Both the position numbers and the translations under genes were made by a program. Source: UMGS2069 sp900557585 (GTDB lineage Bacteria; Bacillota; Clostridia; Christensenellales; UBA1242). Taken from it: a stretch of 64,000 nt of DNA. This document shows, in pieces, positions 39,674 to 48,984 of the stretch (the stretch's first letter is position 1; each line of letters begins with the position of its first letter). Where the stretch lies: NCBI GenBank assembly GCA_902476355.1, contig CABSCS010000004.1, positions 1 through 64,000 on the forward strand. The letters run 5' to 3'. The notes beneath the pieces are model-generated. The model made no database searches. It had not been told where the DNA came from and worked only from the letters and a program-made list of their open reading frames with translations.

Positions 39674-42600
39674 TTATATAATTCCAAAGAATTTTTCGAA
39701 GAAGGCTAGAAGCTTTTCTATGATGTTTTTCTTCTTAATTTCACGATTGCCCTCGCCAAATCTTGACATTGCAGGCATAATTTTATCTATATCAGTGCCT
39801 GTTGTTTTCATATTTCCATCTCTGAATGAATAATCTACAAACTTTCGTGTTTCAGAGTCTTTCAACCCTTCTTGAGATATTATTTGTACAAGTTCCTTTT
39901 CTTTTTGCTCAGAAACAAACTCATGCCATTCAATCATAACATCATCAACATCATTGATTCCTGCAATAAAGGTATCAATAAGTTGTTTTTTGCTTCTAAG
40001 TTGCAAACTACTATCTATTGCTTTATTAATTGAAACAAGTATTTCTTTGTCTTCGCAATGTGTGTCATGATATTTTTTAACTAGCAATAAGATGTAATCA
40101 ATATTAATTTCAATTTGTTTTATAAGTTCAACTTCAAAAACAATGTCATCATTAATGTTTTCTTTATCTCCGTTATTGCGTCTGCGTTTCCATTCTTCAT
40201 AAAGATCATTATATCTACCTTGATAATCCTGCAAATCTCTTTCTGTTAAGATTTCATTGCCAGCAAATTCATCAAATGAAGATAATATATTACGCATTCT
40301 AAGTATTGCACCAAACAATCCAATAAAGTCTTTTTGTGCTTGTTCTCCATAAATTTGAGGTTCTGATAATGGATATTTATATTCAAGTTCTGCAATTAAA
40401 TCCTTATATCCAGGTTTCTTATTTCCTTTTTCATCTGTATATCCTTCAAAATAGTCCTTAAAGCCTTTCATAAGGCAAATGCCACCAGCATTTTTATCTC
40501 CAAACAAACTGATTGCATCATCAGTCCTTTTTTGTAGATTTCTAAAGCAAATTATATTTCCAAATGTCTTTATTGAATTAAGTATTCTGTTTGTTCTTGA
40601 AAATGCTTGAATAAGTCCATGTTGTTTAAGATTTTTGTCAACCCACAAAGTATTGAGAGTAGTGGCATCAAATCCAGTTAAAAACATATTAACAACAATC
40701 AATAAATCGATTTGTCTATTTTTCATTCTAAGTGAAACATCTTTGTAATAGTTTTGGAATCTATCACTAGATGTGTCATATTTAGTCTGAAACATCTCGT
40801 TGTAATCTTTTATTGCACCATCTAAGAAATCTCTTGAAGTATTGTCAAGTCTTGTTGTATCTTCACTGTTTTCTTCACCAAGTATTCCATCGGATTCTTC
40901 TTCGTTTGCACCATAACTAAATATAGTTGCTATTTTAAGTTTCTTGCTTGGATTTTCTTTCATTTGCTTTTTAAATTCGTTATAGTATGCCTTTGCCGCA
41001 TCAATAGAAGCAACGCAAAGCATAGAGTTAAATCCATTCAAATATAATTCATCTTTTTGTTCTTCAATTTTTTCATATCTTTTTGCACTGGCAACTTCAG
41101 TAATGTTTAATAAGCTGTTGAATGAATACATTTTTTCATTTCTATAAGTTTTGCTGTTGTAGTGATCTAAAATATAGCCTACAATTTTACTTATTCTTTC
41201 AGGAGCCAAGAAAGCTTTTTCTCTGTCTATATCATTAACAGGCTTGTCATCAATGTCAGGCTCCTTGTCCATTGTTTTCACATAGTCAACCCTGAATGGC
41301 AAAACATTTTTGTCATTTATAGCATCTACTATTGTGTAGGTGTGTAGCATATCACCAAAAGCCTGTTCAGTAGTTCTTAATTGAATATCTTTTCCACTGC
41401 TAGAATTTGCCGCAAAAATAGGTGTGCCAGTAAAACCAAACAAATGATAATTTTTGAATTTGCCTGTAATGGCTTTATGCATATCGCCAAATTGTGACCT
41501 ATGACATTCATCAAAGATAATTACAATATGTTTATTATAAATATCATGATCTTTATTTTTTGCAATAAATTTATCAAGTTTTTGAATTGTTGTGATAATA
41601 ATTCTGCATTGGTCATTTTCTAGTTGTTTTTTAAGAATTGCAGTAGATGTGTTGCTGTTTGCCGCACCTTTTTCAAATCTGTCATATTCTTTCATTGTTT
41701 GATAGTCAAGATCTTTTCTATCAACAACAAACAATACTTTATCTATAAAGGGCAGGTTAGTAGCAAGTTGAGCAGTCTTGAATGATGTAAGTGTTTTACC
41801 ACTGCCAGTTGTATGCCAAATATATCCACCAGCTTTGATAGTTCCATAAGTTTTATAATTGTTAGATACTTCAATTCTATTTATAATTCTTTCAGTTGCA
41901 ACAATTTGATATGGCCTCATAACTAAAAGCATATTTTCAGATGTAAAGACACAATATTTTGTTAGAATATTTAAAATAGTGTGCTTTGAGAAGAATGTTT
42001 TTGTGAAATCAACAAGGTCAGGAATAATTTTGTTGCTTCCGTCAGCCCAAAATGAAGTAAATTCAAAACTATTGCTAGTTTTAGATTTTCTCGCTGATTG
42101 TTGTTTGTTAAAATCTTTAATATGATTCCATCTTGTTGTATTAGAGTAATACTTTGTATTTGTTCCATTAGAAATTACAAATATTTGCACATATTCAAAC
42201 AATCCACTTGATGCCCAAAAACTATCCCTTTGATATCTCTCTATTTGATTGAAAGCTTCACGAATTGCAACGCCGCGACGTTTTAATTCCACGTGAACCA
42301 GAGGAAGCCCATTAACCAAAATTGTTACATCATATCTTGTGTCATGATTACCATTTGTTTCTATGTATTGGTTTATTACTTGCAGTTTGTTGTTATGAAT
42401 ATTGGTTTTATCAATGAGTTTAATGTTTTTTGTTGTTCCATCATCTCTATGCAAAATTTGAATATAGTCTTCTTGAATCTTTCTTGTTTTTTCAACAATA
42501 CCTTTGTTTTTACCTATTATGCATGAAGAAAGAAACTGATCCCATTCGCTATCAGAAAAATTGTATTTATTTAGTTCTTCAAGTTTCTTCCTTAAATTCA

Positions 42601-42784
42601 AAATCAAGTCATTTTCTGTGTGAATAGGTAAGTACTCATAACTTTGTGATTCAAGCAATTTAATAAACTCTTTTTCAAGTTCAGCTTCGCTTTGATACTT
42701 ATCAGACTTGTTATTTGTAGGCTTATATTCAGCCATAACAGTGCTTTCACTAGATTCTGAAACTATGTTATAAAACGCCATCAT
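39674..42784 (-). CDS. hsdR: Type I restriction enzyme subunit HsdR
   Basis: This motor-nuclease subunit translocates unmethylated DNA and cuts it. The 1036-aa product has the N-terminal nuclease core (LVHVELKRRG, residues 162-171), helicase Walker A HTTGSGKT (324-331), DECH (425-428) and later motifs such as FTGTPIF and VVNMFLTGFDATTLNTLWVD, and a helical C-terminus for assembly with HsdM/HsdS. The ATG at 42784 (or 42781) has AAAGGAG and overlaps the small gene before it by 17 nt. It is the last gene of the operon. Confidence 0.96.
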   Translation of the reverse strand: MMAFYNIVSESSESTVMAEYKPTNNKSDKYQSEAELEKEFIKLLESQSYEYLPIHTENDLILNLRKKLEELNKYNFSDSEWDQFLSSCIIGKNKGIVEKTRKIQEDYIQILHRDDGTTKNIKLIDKTNIHNNKLQVINQYIETNGNHDTRYDVTILVNGLPLVHVELKRRGVAIREAFNQIERYQRDSFWASSGLFEYVQIFVISNGTNTKYYSNTTRWNHIKDFNKQQSARKSKTSNSFEFTSFWADGSNKIIPDLVDFTKTFFSKHTILNILTKYCVFTSENMLLVMRPYQIVATERIINRIEVSNNYKTYGTIKAGGYIWHTTGSGKTLTSFKTAQLATNLPFIDKVLFVVDRKDLDYQTMKEYDRFEKGAANSNTSTAILKKQLENDQCRIIITTIQKLDKFIAKNKDHDIYNKHIVIIFDECHRSQFGDMHKAITGKFKNYHLFGFTGTPIFAANSSSGKDIQLRTTEQAFGDMLHTYTIVDAINDKNVLPFRVDYVKTMDKEPDIDDKPVNDIDREKAFLAPERISKIVGYILDHYNSKTYRNEKMYSFNSLLNITEVASAKRYEKIEEQKDELYLNGFNSMLCVASIDAAKAYYNEFKKQMKENPSKKLKIATIFSYGANEEESDGILGEENSEDTTRLDNTSRDFLDGAIKDYNEMFQTKYDTSSDRFQNYYKDVSLRMKNRQIDLLIVVNMFLTGFDATTLNTLWVDKNLKQHGLIQAFSRTNRILNSIKTFGNIICFRNLQKRTDDAISLFGDKNAGGICLMKGFKDYFEGYTDEKGNKKPGYKDLIAELEYKYPLSEPQIYGEQAQKDFIGLFGAILRMRNILSSFDEFAGNEILTERDLQDYQGRYNDLYEEWKRRRNNGDKENINDDIVFEVELIKQIEINIDYILLLVKKYHDTHCEDKEILVSINKAIDSSLQLRSKKQLIDTFIAGINDVDDVMIEWHEFVSEQKEKELVQIISQEGLKDSETRKFVDYSFRDGNMKTTGTDIDKIMPAMSRFGEGNREIKKKNIIEKLLAFFEKFFGII

Positions 42785-43233
42785 TTACTCCTTTATCATT
42801 TTCTGACAATACATTTTCCATTATCTTTTTCTTCTTGTTGTGATGTATCACAATAACCATAATTATGATGATAATTATGGCAACGACCAAAACACCTAAA
42901 ATCCACCATAAATAATCTCGAATAAATTTAAAAATTACAGTTAATAACATACCCACAAGTGTTGCTATAAAATTACTAAATTTTTTCTCATCATTTTTAT
43001 TTGTAAAATTAAATACATTTGCAACAAGAAAAGGAACAACCCAAACAATAATTTTAACAATTAAACTAAAAAAGTTATTAAGTCCATTATCACAATATTT
43101 ATAAGTAAAATACCATGTAAAAAATTCTGCAATTGCATCTGTAAACTTTCCAATAAAACCTATAAAATACAAAAAAACCAATAGCTGCAAATAATCCGAC
43201 GATGCATGAAAATATTTGCTTTAATTTTCCCAT
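42768..43233 (-). CDS. Small membrane protein in the hsd operon, frame broken at a 7-T run
   Basis: The open frame starts at a TTG (43190) with no ribosome site. Three nt after the hsdS stop there is an ATG (43233) with AAGGAAAAG that encodes MGKLKQIFSCIVGLFAAIGF. This enters a run of seven Ts (43177-43171 on the minus strand) and would join the long frame if one T were removed. The protein would then be about 154 aa with three to four membrane helices and a basic tail (HHNKKKKIMEN). No family is recognised. It sits between hsdS and hsdR. Confidence 0.6.
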
Positions 43234-43235
43234 TT

Positions 43236-44492
43236 TTATTTCTTTTCCTTAAAACTTAATAATTTGTTTCTGTAATATTCATATTGTTTTTGTCTTGATT
43301 CAATCTCTGCTGGGAGTCCAATCCCTAAGTCCGAACATATCTTATCAAAATTATCCAAAACATTTACAATTCTTTCTTGAACTTCAATTGATGGAATTGG
43401 AAATTTTAAATCCCTAAATCTAACCATATCAACAATAGGTATTCCACCACTAAAATTTGAAACATTTTTACATTGCTTATCAATTTCAAAACAATAATAA
43501 AATGCAAACTCTGGTGTAACCAAATTCTTATAGCTATCTTTGATACATAAATTTGTTAATTGCTGATTGCATAAAAAATCTGTTTTTATTATAGCATGCT
43601 CACCAATTGTAGCCGTAGTAGCCATTATTATTGAATTTTTCTTAAACAATCCTGATTTCTTAACAGCTAAATCTGTTACATGTTGAATTGCATCATTTAA
43701 AACTCTTCCATTTTGTCTAATATCTTCTAATCTAAACCAAGGAATTGTTCCTTTATTCCAAAATTCAGGGGTTGCTTTCGAAGGAGTATATCCACCTTTA
43801 ATATCAAAAACTTCATTAAGTGTTTTCCATTCAATTTTTTCATTTTCAAATGCTAATAAATTATCTCTATAATATTCATACTGTTGTTTTCTAGCTGTAA
43901 GCTCTGCTGTAAGCTCTGCTGTAAGCTCTGCTGTAAGCTCTGTGAAATTGTCCAAAATTTGGACAATTTCTTCCTGCACCTCAAATGGGGGCACAGGAAT
44001 TTTTATTTTTTTCATTTTTTCTTTAGAAACATTAAATCTAGTAACACCACTTGCTGTTCTTCCTAACTCATAACGTAAAGTATCGCATCTAAATAAATGC
44101 TTTAGAAAATGTGGGTTAAACAATGTTTTATTATTTAATTCCCAAATGAAACAAAAACTATTTAAATAGTAATCTTCCAGTGGTTCTTCACATACAACTG
44201 ATGAAATTGCACATTCATCTGGAGTTTCAGATGATCCAGTAAAAATAACGTCTAAATATTTTAACTTTCTCTGTTTTTCATTTAATCCAATTTTTACTTT
44301 TGCTGTGTCATGTAAATCTAATGCCATATTTTTATAAACATTCATGTAGGTTATAAAATTAGCATTGCCATTAACAAAATCTTCTTTTTTCTTTCCTGTT
44401 AAACCACTATAAAATTCGCCAAGAACACCCAATTGCTCATATAAAACACCATCTGGGCAATACTTTTTAATTAGTTCTTCAATTTTGTTCAT
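43236..44492 (-). CDS. hsdS: Type I specificity subunit HsdS with TAEL repeats
   Basis: HsdS carries two target recognition domains that read the two halves of a split site. Domain 1 covers about residues 15-150 and domain 2 about 225-375. The central linker has NFTELTAELTAELTAELTAR, four copies of Thr-Ala-Glu-Leu or its variant, encoded by four perfect 12-bp repeats at 43894-43941. The distal conserved region ends RQKQYEYYRNKLL, echoing RKQQYEYYRDNLL after the first. In EcoR124 a change in TAEL number changes the spacer length of the site. The ATG at 44492 overlaps the preceding gene by 14 nt. Confidence 0.95.
   Translation of the reverse strand: MNKIEELIKKYCPDGVLYEQLGVLGEFYSGLTGKKKEDFVNGNANFITYMNVYKNMALDLHDTAKVKIGLNEKQRKLKYLDVIFTGSSETPDECAISSVVCEEPLEDYYLNSFCFIWELNNKTLFNPHFLKHLFRCDTLRYELGRTASGVTRFNVSKEKMKKIKIPVPPFEVQEEIVQILDNFTELTAELTAELTAELTARKQQYEYYRDNLLAFENEKIEWKTLNEVFDIKGGYTPSKATPEFWNKGTIPWFRLEDIRQNGRVLNDAIQHVTDLAVKKSGLFKKNSIIMATTATIGEHAIIKTDFLCNQQLTNLCIKDSYKNLVTPEFAFYYCFEIDKQCKNVSNFSGGIPIVDMVRFRDLKFPIPSIEVQERIVNVLDNFDKICSDLGIGLPAEIESRQKQYEYYRNKLLSFKEKK
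43894..43941. repeat. Four perfect 12-bp repeats inside hsdS
   Basis: GCTGTAAGCTCT occurs four times head to tail on the plus strand, coding for TAEL repeats on the minus strand. Each gain or loss adds or removes four residues without shifting the frame. Confidence 0.95.
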
Positions 44493-45282
44493 TAGTTCCT
44501 CCTTCTTGATCCCAGCCTAGTGTTCCTATGGCTTCCATAATTTCTTCATCATTTTTTACCTTGTCTAATATTCCTATAATCAATCTTTTAAGTGCGGGAT
44601 ATTTATTTAGTGCAACATCTTCGTTTTCAATATTGCCGTTATGAACAATATTGCTTAATTCTCTAAAAAGTAGGTACCTGTTTTGACGAAATTCATTTGG
44701 TATAATTCTATGTTTTTCATCGACTTTTTCTAGTATTTCCCTAAAAGGTTTTAAATCTCCATTGTCTTTATGAATTTCAATACCTTCTGCATTTGCAATT
44801 TGGTGTGTGATTCCTTCAAATATTTTTCTTAAATAAATCATTGCGGCAGATCCTAGTTGATTTCTAAATGAAATGTCTGCTTTTTCTAGCAGGTCTGTAA
44901 ATTTGCCATAATTTCCAGTATTAAGAGATACATTTTCACTTAGTTTTTCAATTGCAAGTAGTAATCTAACATTATGATATGTTGTCTCATTAAAAGGCTT
45001 CTGACTTTCAACTAAAAACCACATGGGAATTGTTTCATCACATCCTGTACACTTTAACGTCGTTGAAATGCTTAACATTCTATTATTTACTAATATACAG
45101 TGAATGTCATCCATTGAAACAAATGATGACGGTAAGTTGCATTTTTTACAAAAATATATCCTATTTACAGAGCCAGCATTTATTTTTCTAATTTTACCTA
45201 TTTTTAATGGCGAGTTAATAAATTCCTCAATTAATTCAAAATTATCAGAAATAGGCTTAGACAAAATTTCATTAATTCTCAT
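44479..45282 (-). CDS. Zinc-finger plus HEPN-like protein (DUF4145-like)
   Basis: The 267-aa product has an N-terminal zinc finger (CKKCN at about 46-50 and CTGCDE at about 78-83), and a helical C-terminal domain like DUF4145 proteins often found next to restriction genes. That domain includes RELSNIVHNG, which fits the R-x4-6-H RNase motif of HEPN proteins. It lies between hsdM (3-nt gap) and hsdS (14-nt overlap), an unusual place for an extra gene. A role as back-up toxin or regulator of the restriction system is inference. Confidence 0.7.
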   Translation of the reverse strand: MRINEILSKPISDNFELIEEFINSPLKIGKIRKINAGSVNRIYFCKKCNLPSSFVSMDDIHCILVNNRMLSISTTLKCTGCDETIPMWFLVESQKPFNETTYHNVRLLLAIEKLSENVSLNTGNYGKFTDLLEKADISFRNQLGSAAMIYLRKIFEGITHQIANAEGIEIHKDNGDLKPFREILEKVDEKHRIIPNEFRQNRYLLFRELSNIVHNGNIENEDVALNKYPALKRLIIGILDKVKNDEEIMEAIGTLGWDQEGGTNEQN

Positions 45283-45285
45283 TTG

Positions 45286-46869
45286 TTATTCTCCTATTTC
45301 TTTAATAATTTTATCTATAGACTCCCTTAATTTTTGTTCATGACTGACAATTTCACTTATTTTTGCATTTAATTCCTTTATATCAATCTTTTCTTTAGTA
45401 TCTTCTTTTTCAACATAAGTAGAAACTGAAAGGTTATAGTTATTAGTTGCTATTTCTTCATTTGGAACAAGTTTTGCAATATTTTCAACATCTTTTCTAT
45501 CTGAGAATAGTTCAAGAATTTTTTCAATATCTCCGCCTTTGCCAGTTCTTAATTTATTGTTGTTTGTAACCTTAACACAATATTTGCTTGCATCAATAAA
45601 GAGTGTAGCATTGTCTTTTTTAGACTTTTTCAAAACCATTATGCATGTTGCAATGCTTGTGCCAAAGAAAAGGTTATCTGGCAATTGAATGATACAATCA
45701 ATAAAGTTATTGTCTATTAAGTATTGTCGTATTTTTTGTTCTGCACCTCCACGATAGAATATTCCAGGGAAACATACTATTGCGGCTGTTCCGTTTGTTG
45801 CCAGCCAAGAAAGTGAGTGCATAACAAATGCAAGGTCTGCCTTGGATTTTGGAGCAAGAACACCTGCTGGTGAAAATCTTGGATCATTTATAAGTTTAAT
45901 ATCATCATCACCAGGCCACTTTATTGAATATGGTGGATTTGAAACTATTGCTTCAAATGGTTCTTCGTCCCAGTGCTGTGGTGAAAGAAGTGTGTCGTCA
46001 CAAGCAATGTTAAATTGATCATAATCAATATCATGCAAGAACATGTTAATTCTGCAAAGGTTGTAGGTTGTAAGATTTATTTCTTGACCAAAAAATCCTT
46101 GACGAACCTTATCCTTTCCAAGGACTTTTGCAAAGTTTAAAAGCAAAGATCCTGAGCCACATGCTGGATCGTAAACTTTATTAACTTCCGTTTTGCCAAC
46201 AAGTGTAAGCCTTGTCAATAATTCAGAAACTTCTTGTGGAGTATAGTATTCGCCACCAGATTTTCCTGCATTTGATGCATACATGCCCATCAAAAACTCA
46301 TAAGCATCACCAAAAGCATCAATCGTGTTGTCTTTATAGTTGCCAAGTTTCATTTCACCAATGTTATCTAAAATTTTAAGTAACTTTTCATTTCTTTTAG
46401 CAACAGTAGCCCCCAGTTTATTTGAATTAACATCAATATCATCAAACAATCCTTTGAAATCATCTTCACTTTCACTACCTTTGGCAGAGTTCTCAATAGC
46501 TTGGAACACTTTTTCTAATGTTTCATTAAGATTTTCTTTATATTTTGGATATTTGTTAGCATTGGCTCTTACATTACAAAAAAGTTGGCTTGGCAAAATG
46601 AAAAACCCTTTTGTTTTTACCATGTCCTCACGAGCTTGTTCAGCTTCTGAATCACTTAATTTTGTATAATCAAAATCAGTTATTCCTGCATCATGTTCGC
46701 CTTTGTTTATATAATTTGCAATGTTTTCAGAGATGTATCTGTAAAACATAAAACCTAAAACATATTGCTTAAAATCCCAGCCATCAACTGAGCCTCTTAA
46801 ATCATTTGCAATATTCCAAATTGCTTTATGAAGTTCATCTCTTTCTTGTTCTTTAATGTTATTTGCCAT
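45286..46869 (-). CDS. hsdM: Type I modification subunit HsdM
   Basis: This is the adenine-N6 methyltransferase of the Type I complex. The N-terminal helical domain (1-150) is followed by the methylase fold with DPACGSGSLLL (residues 234-244) and the catalytic NPPY (311-314). The C-terminus is helical and likely contacts HsdS. The 527-aa length is normal. It is third in the operon, after the GIY-YIG and coiled-coil genes. Confidence 0.96.
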   Translation of the reverse strand: MANNIKEQERDELHKAIWNIANDLRGSVDGWDFKQYVLGFMFYRYISENIANYINKGEHDAGITDFDYTKLSDSEAEQAREDMVKTKGFFILPSQLFCNVRANANKYPKYKENLNETLEKVFQAIENSAKGSESEDDFKGLFDDIDVNSNKLGATVAKRNEKLLKILDNIGEMKLGNYKDNTIDAFGDAYEFLMGMYASNAGKSGGEYYTPQEVSELLTRLTLVGKTEVNKVYDPACGSGSLLLNFAKVLGKDKVRQGFFGQEINLTTYNLCRINMFLHDIDYDQFNIACDDTLLSPQHWDEEPFEAIVSNPPYSIKWPGDDDIKLINDPRFSPAGVLAPKSKADLAFVMHSLSWLATNGTAAIVCFPGIFYRGGAEQKIRQYLIDNNFIDCIIQLPDNLFFGTSIATCIMVLKKSKKDNATLFIDASKYCVKVTNNNKLRTGKGGDIEKILELFSDRKDVENIAKLVPNEEIATNNYNLSVSTYVEKEDTKEKIDIKELNAKISEIVSHEQKLRESIDKIIKEIGE

Positions 46870-46885
46870 TGTTTACTCCTTGGTT

Positions 46886-47269
46886 TTAAATAAATTTTGA
46901 AATTATTGTTGCTATTAATGTTACAACTGCGATACCTGCAGAAACAAGTGCAATTATTAACATCTTTTTGTTGTATTTTTTACTTTGTTTTAATTCTTCT
47001 TTATTTTCTTCGAGTTCTTTGTTTTTTAACTCAAATAAATCATTAAGTTTTTTATAATTTGCTTCTGATTGTTTTAAGTTGCTTTGTAATATTTCAATTT
47101 GTTTGTTTTGAGTATTCAGATATTGTCTTTTTTCTTGTTCTTGTTCGTAAGCGATCGCTTGAGCTAACTTTTTATTTTTTTCATCTTGAATATATCCCGC
47201 CTGGGCAGAATTAACAAAATTATAATTTGTTTGACTATCAATTATTTCTTTTATAGTTTCGTAGTTCAT
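46886..47269 (-). CDS. Coiled-coil protein with C-terminal membrane anchor
   Basis: The 127-aa product is a long charged helix (about residues 30-100, heptad-like, rich in Lys, Glu and Gln) ending in a single membrane helix (about 102-124, MLIIALVSAGIAVVTLIATI). There is no signal peptide, so it is tail-anchored with the coiled coil in the cytoplasm. No family is recognised. It stands 17 nt before hsdM in the same operon. A membrane-linked partner of a restriction system is unusual. Confidence 0.7.
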   Translation of the reverse strand: MNYETIKEIIDSQTNYNFVNSAQAGYIQDEKNKKLAQAIAYEQEQEKRQYLNTQNKQIEILQSNLKQSEANYKKLNDLFELKNKELEENKEELKQSKKYNKKMLIIALVSAGIAVVTLIATIISKFI

Positions 47270-47280
47270 GATATCTCTCT

Positions 47281-47928
47281 TTATTTATTTTCTAATCTAT
47301 CTCTTAATTCTGTTAAAACTTCACCATTGTACGAAAAATGCAGAGGTCCTTGAACTCGTGATGGTCTGCCAAGTAATTGTTGTGCTAGATTACTTAGATG
47401 ATATTCTTTTCCTTCATATTCAACAAGTCTATCGTCATTAAGAACTTTAACCTTAATTGTAGGATCGTGAATATATTCTAAGAATTCTCCAGGTTTAATT
47501 CCAAGATTTTTGAATGTAAATTTTGGACGTCTTATGGAATTTGCAAGTTCATCTTCAGTTTTATCTTTACTGCTGATTTCGTAAAGAGTCAATCTGTCTG
47601 TAGTATCAGTTAGCTCTGCAATGAGTTCTAATGCGTGGTAAGCCTTGTCTGGTTGCATCGCATAAAACTCTTTAACTCTCTTTTTGCCATTTAATTCATC
47701 GACAGCTCTTAAGTTGGCGTCGAACATATCAAGTAGTGAGTGCAACTTTTTATCTGCTAATCTATTTGGAACTTCATAAGTGGCGTAAAGTCTGAATGCA
47801 AATGGTGTGCATTCAGTTCTATTTAATTGGTTTAATCTTTTTTCTACATCATCTGCATAGCCAATTTTCACATATTCTGGAAAAGATGGGTTTGTTAAAA
47901 TATAAATATATCCTGCAGTTTCTTCCAT
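47281..47928 (-). CDS. GIY-YIG nuclease-like protein (T5orf172 type)
   Basis: The N-terminus reads GYIYILTNPSFPEYVKIGYA, the GIY-YIG core of the T5orf172/Mug113 branch, with the Arg of VEKRLNQLNR on the next helix. The C-terminal 60 residues (LVEYEGKEYHLSNLAQQLLG and on to NGEVLTELRDRLE) resemble the RAMA/DUF4357-type modules attached to restriction-related proteins; this second match is unsure. I start at the ATG 47928, which has GGAGG 7 nt upstream, not at the TTG 47940. It is the first gene of the Type I operon and may be a nuclease partner. Confidence 0.8.
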   Translation of the reverse strand: MEETAGYIYILTNPSFPEYVKIGYADDVEKRLNQLNRTECTPFAFRLYATYEVPNRLADKKLHSLLDMFDANLRAVDELNGKKRVKEFYAMQPDKAYHALELIAELTDTTDRLTLYEISSKDKTEDELANSIRRPKFTFKNLGIKPGEFLEYIHDPTIKVKVLNDDRLVEYEGKEYHLSNLAQQLLGRPSRVQGPLHFSYNGEVLTELRDRLENK

Positions 47929-47940
47929 AAAAACCTCCAA

Positions 47941-48297
47941 TCTACGACAATTATAACATAAAATCTCTTTATTTGTATTGTTTTTATAATAAATAATTAA
48001 AAAATATATTGTAAGGAATGAGGGAATGACTGGAATTAGCGATTTTTCTCGCGTACGCGCGCGAACACCCCCCTCCCATGAAATTTAAACTGAGGGGGTG
48101 GGTGTCTAATTTAATAAAAACTGTGTTTTTTGTCTCATTCCACTCATTCTCTCATTACCTAACTGGCAATTTTTTGCTTATTTGCTCCAGTTAATTGAGT
48201 TTTATGCAACTATCTGGAGAGAATCGTATGTTATTTGTCAAATGACTTGCAAAAGAAATTTATTTACGGTAAAACACAAACACCTTGGAGGTGGGTT
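47941..48297. other. Intergenic stretch with a large imperfect inverted repeat
   Basis: The segment 48011-48030 (starting GTAAGGAATGAGGG) is a near reverse complement of 48132-48157. Inside lie an alternating CG/TA tract (CGCGTACGCGCGCG, about 48050-48063) and a G/C-rich inverted pair (ACACCCCCC near 48065 and GGGGGTGGGTGT ending 48105). It separates the leftward restriction operon from the rightward small-gene cassette and is the most GC-rich spot of the island. Confidence 0.7.
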
Positions 48298-48531
48298 ATG
48301 AAAAAGATTGTTGAACTTGTAAATATGAGTTTCAAAAATTCGCAAGAGTATTTTAAGCAAAGTATTGAAATTCAACACATTAAATCTAAGTTCATTAAAA
48401 CATTGTCAGCAGAGCAAAAGCATTTGTTTGATGAATTGTTAGCAAGTATGTATAAGCTTCATAACCTGGATATTGAAGAAAACATAATTCATACCTACAA
48501 TATTTGCAAAGAGGTTTTTAAACTTAGATAG
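48298..48531 (+). CDS. Small helical protein of unknown function (copy 1)
   Basis: The 77-aa product is all helical and ends in IIHTYNICKEVFKL. The ATG at 48298 has GGAGG at 6 nt; the longer frame back to 48235 lacks support. Its end resembles that of the gene at 48905 (ITYNICKKLF), so the two are probably distant copies. The layout recalls DUF6809-type proteins of integrative elements, but this is not certain. Confidence 0.65.
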   Translation: MKKIVELVNMSFKNSQEYFKQSIEIQHIKSKFIKTLSAEQKHLFDELLASMYKLHNLDIEENIIHTYNICKEVFKLR

Positions 48532-48582
48532 ACCTAAACCTTAGGAGGCTTGTGGTCTATCCATTTTATTCTAGGAGATGTT

Positions 48583-48984
48583 ATGAAAGCAAGATTTGTT
48601 TGCAAAATGCCTGATGCGAGACTTGTGCGCAATGCTATCGATCGCAAAGAAGGACAAATTCACGAGTATGTAGTTGAAAGGACTATTTATCTTTCAAAGG
48701 AAAAGTTTATACACTTTAGAAGTCATTTGCTAGATGACAATGATGAACTCATTAATTACAGAAATGATATGTTTGTTGATGAAAATAAAGTATGGCACGT
48801 CTTGATGTTTTGCTCAATGATTTCAGATATTATGCTCCTGGTATACATCGATAGTGAAGATTATACCAAATATGTTTCTATAATTTCAAATGGAGGTGAA
48901 AAAATTGAACCACGTTTTACAATTAGTAAGAGATACACTAGAAAACGAGAAAATCAGTGCAGAAGAACAACTGCAATTAAATAA
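48583..48984 (+). CDS. DUF6329-like protein
   Basis: The 133-aa product begins MKARFVCKMPDARLVRNAID followed by RKEGQIHEYVVER, the pattern of DUF6329 proteins found on phages and conjugative elements; function unknown. The ATG at 48583 has AGGAG upstream. Its 3' end overlaps the next gene by about 80 nt in another frame. The last 30 residues are basic, partly because that DNA also encodes the ribosome site and start of the next gene. Confidence 0.65.
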   Translation: MKARFVCKMPDARLVRNAIDRKEGQIHEYVVERTIYLSKEKFIHFRSHLLDDNDELINYRNDMFVDENKVWHVLMFCSMISDIMLLVYIDSEDYTKYVSIISNGGEKIEPRFTISKRYTRKRENQCRRTTAIK

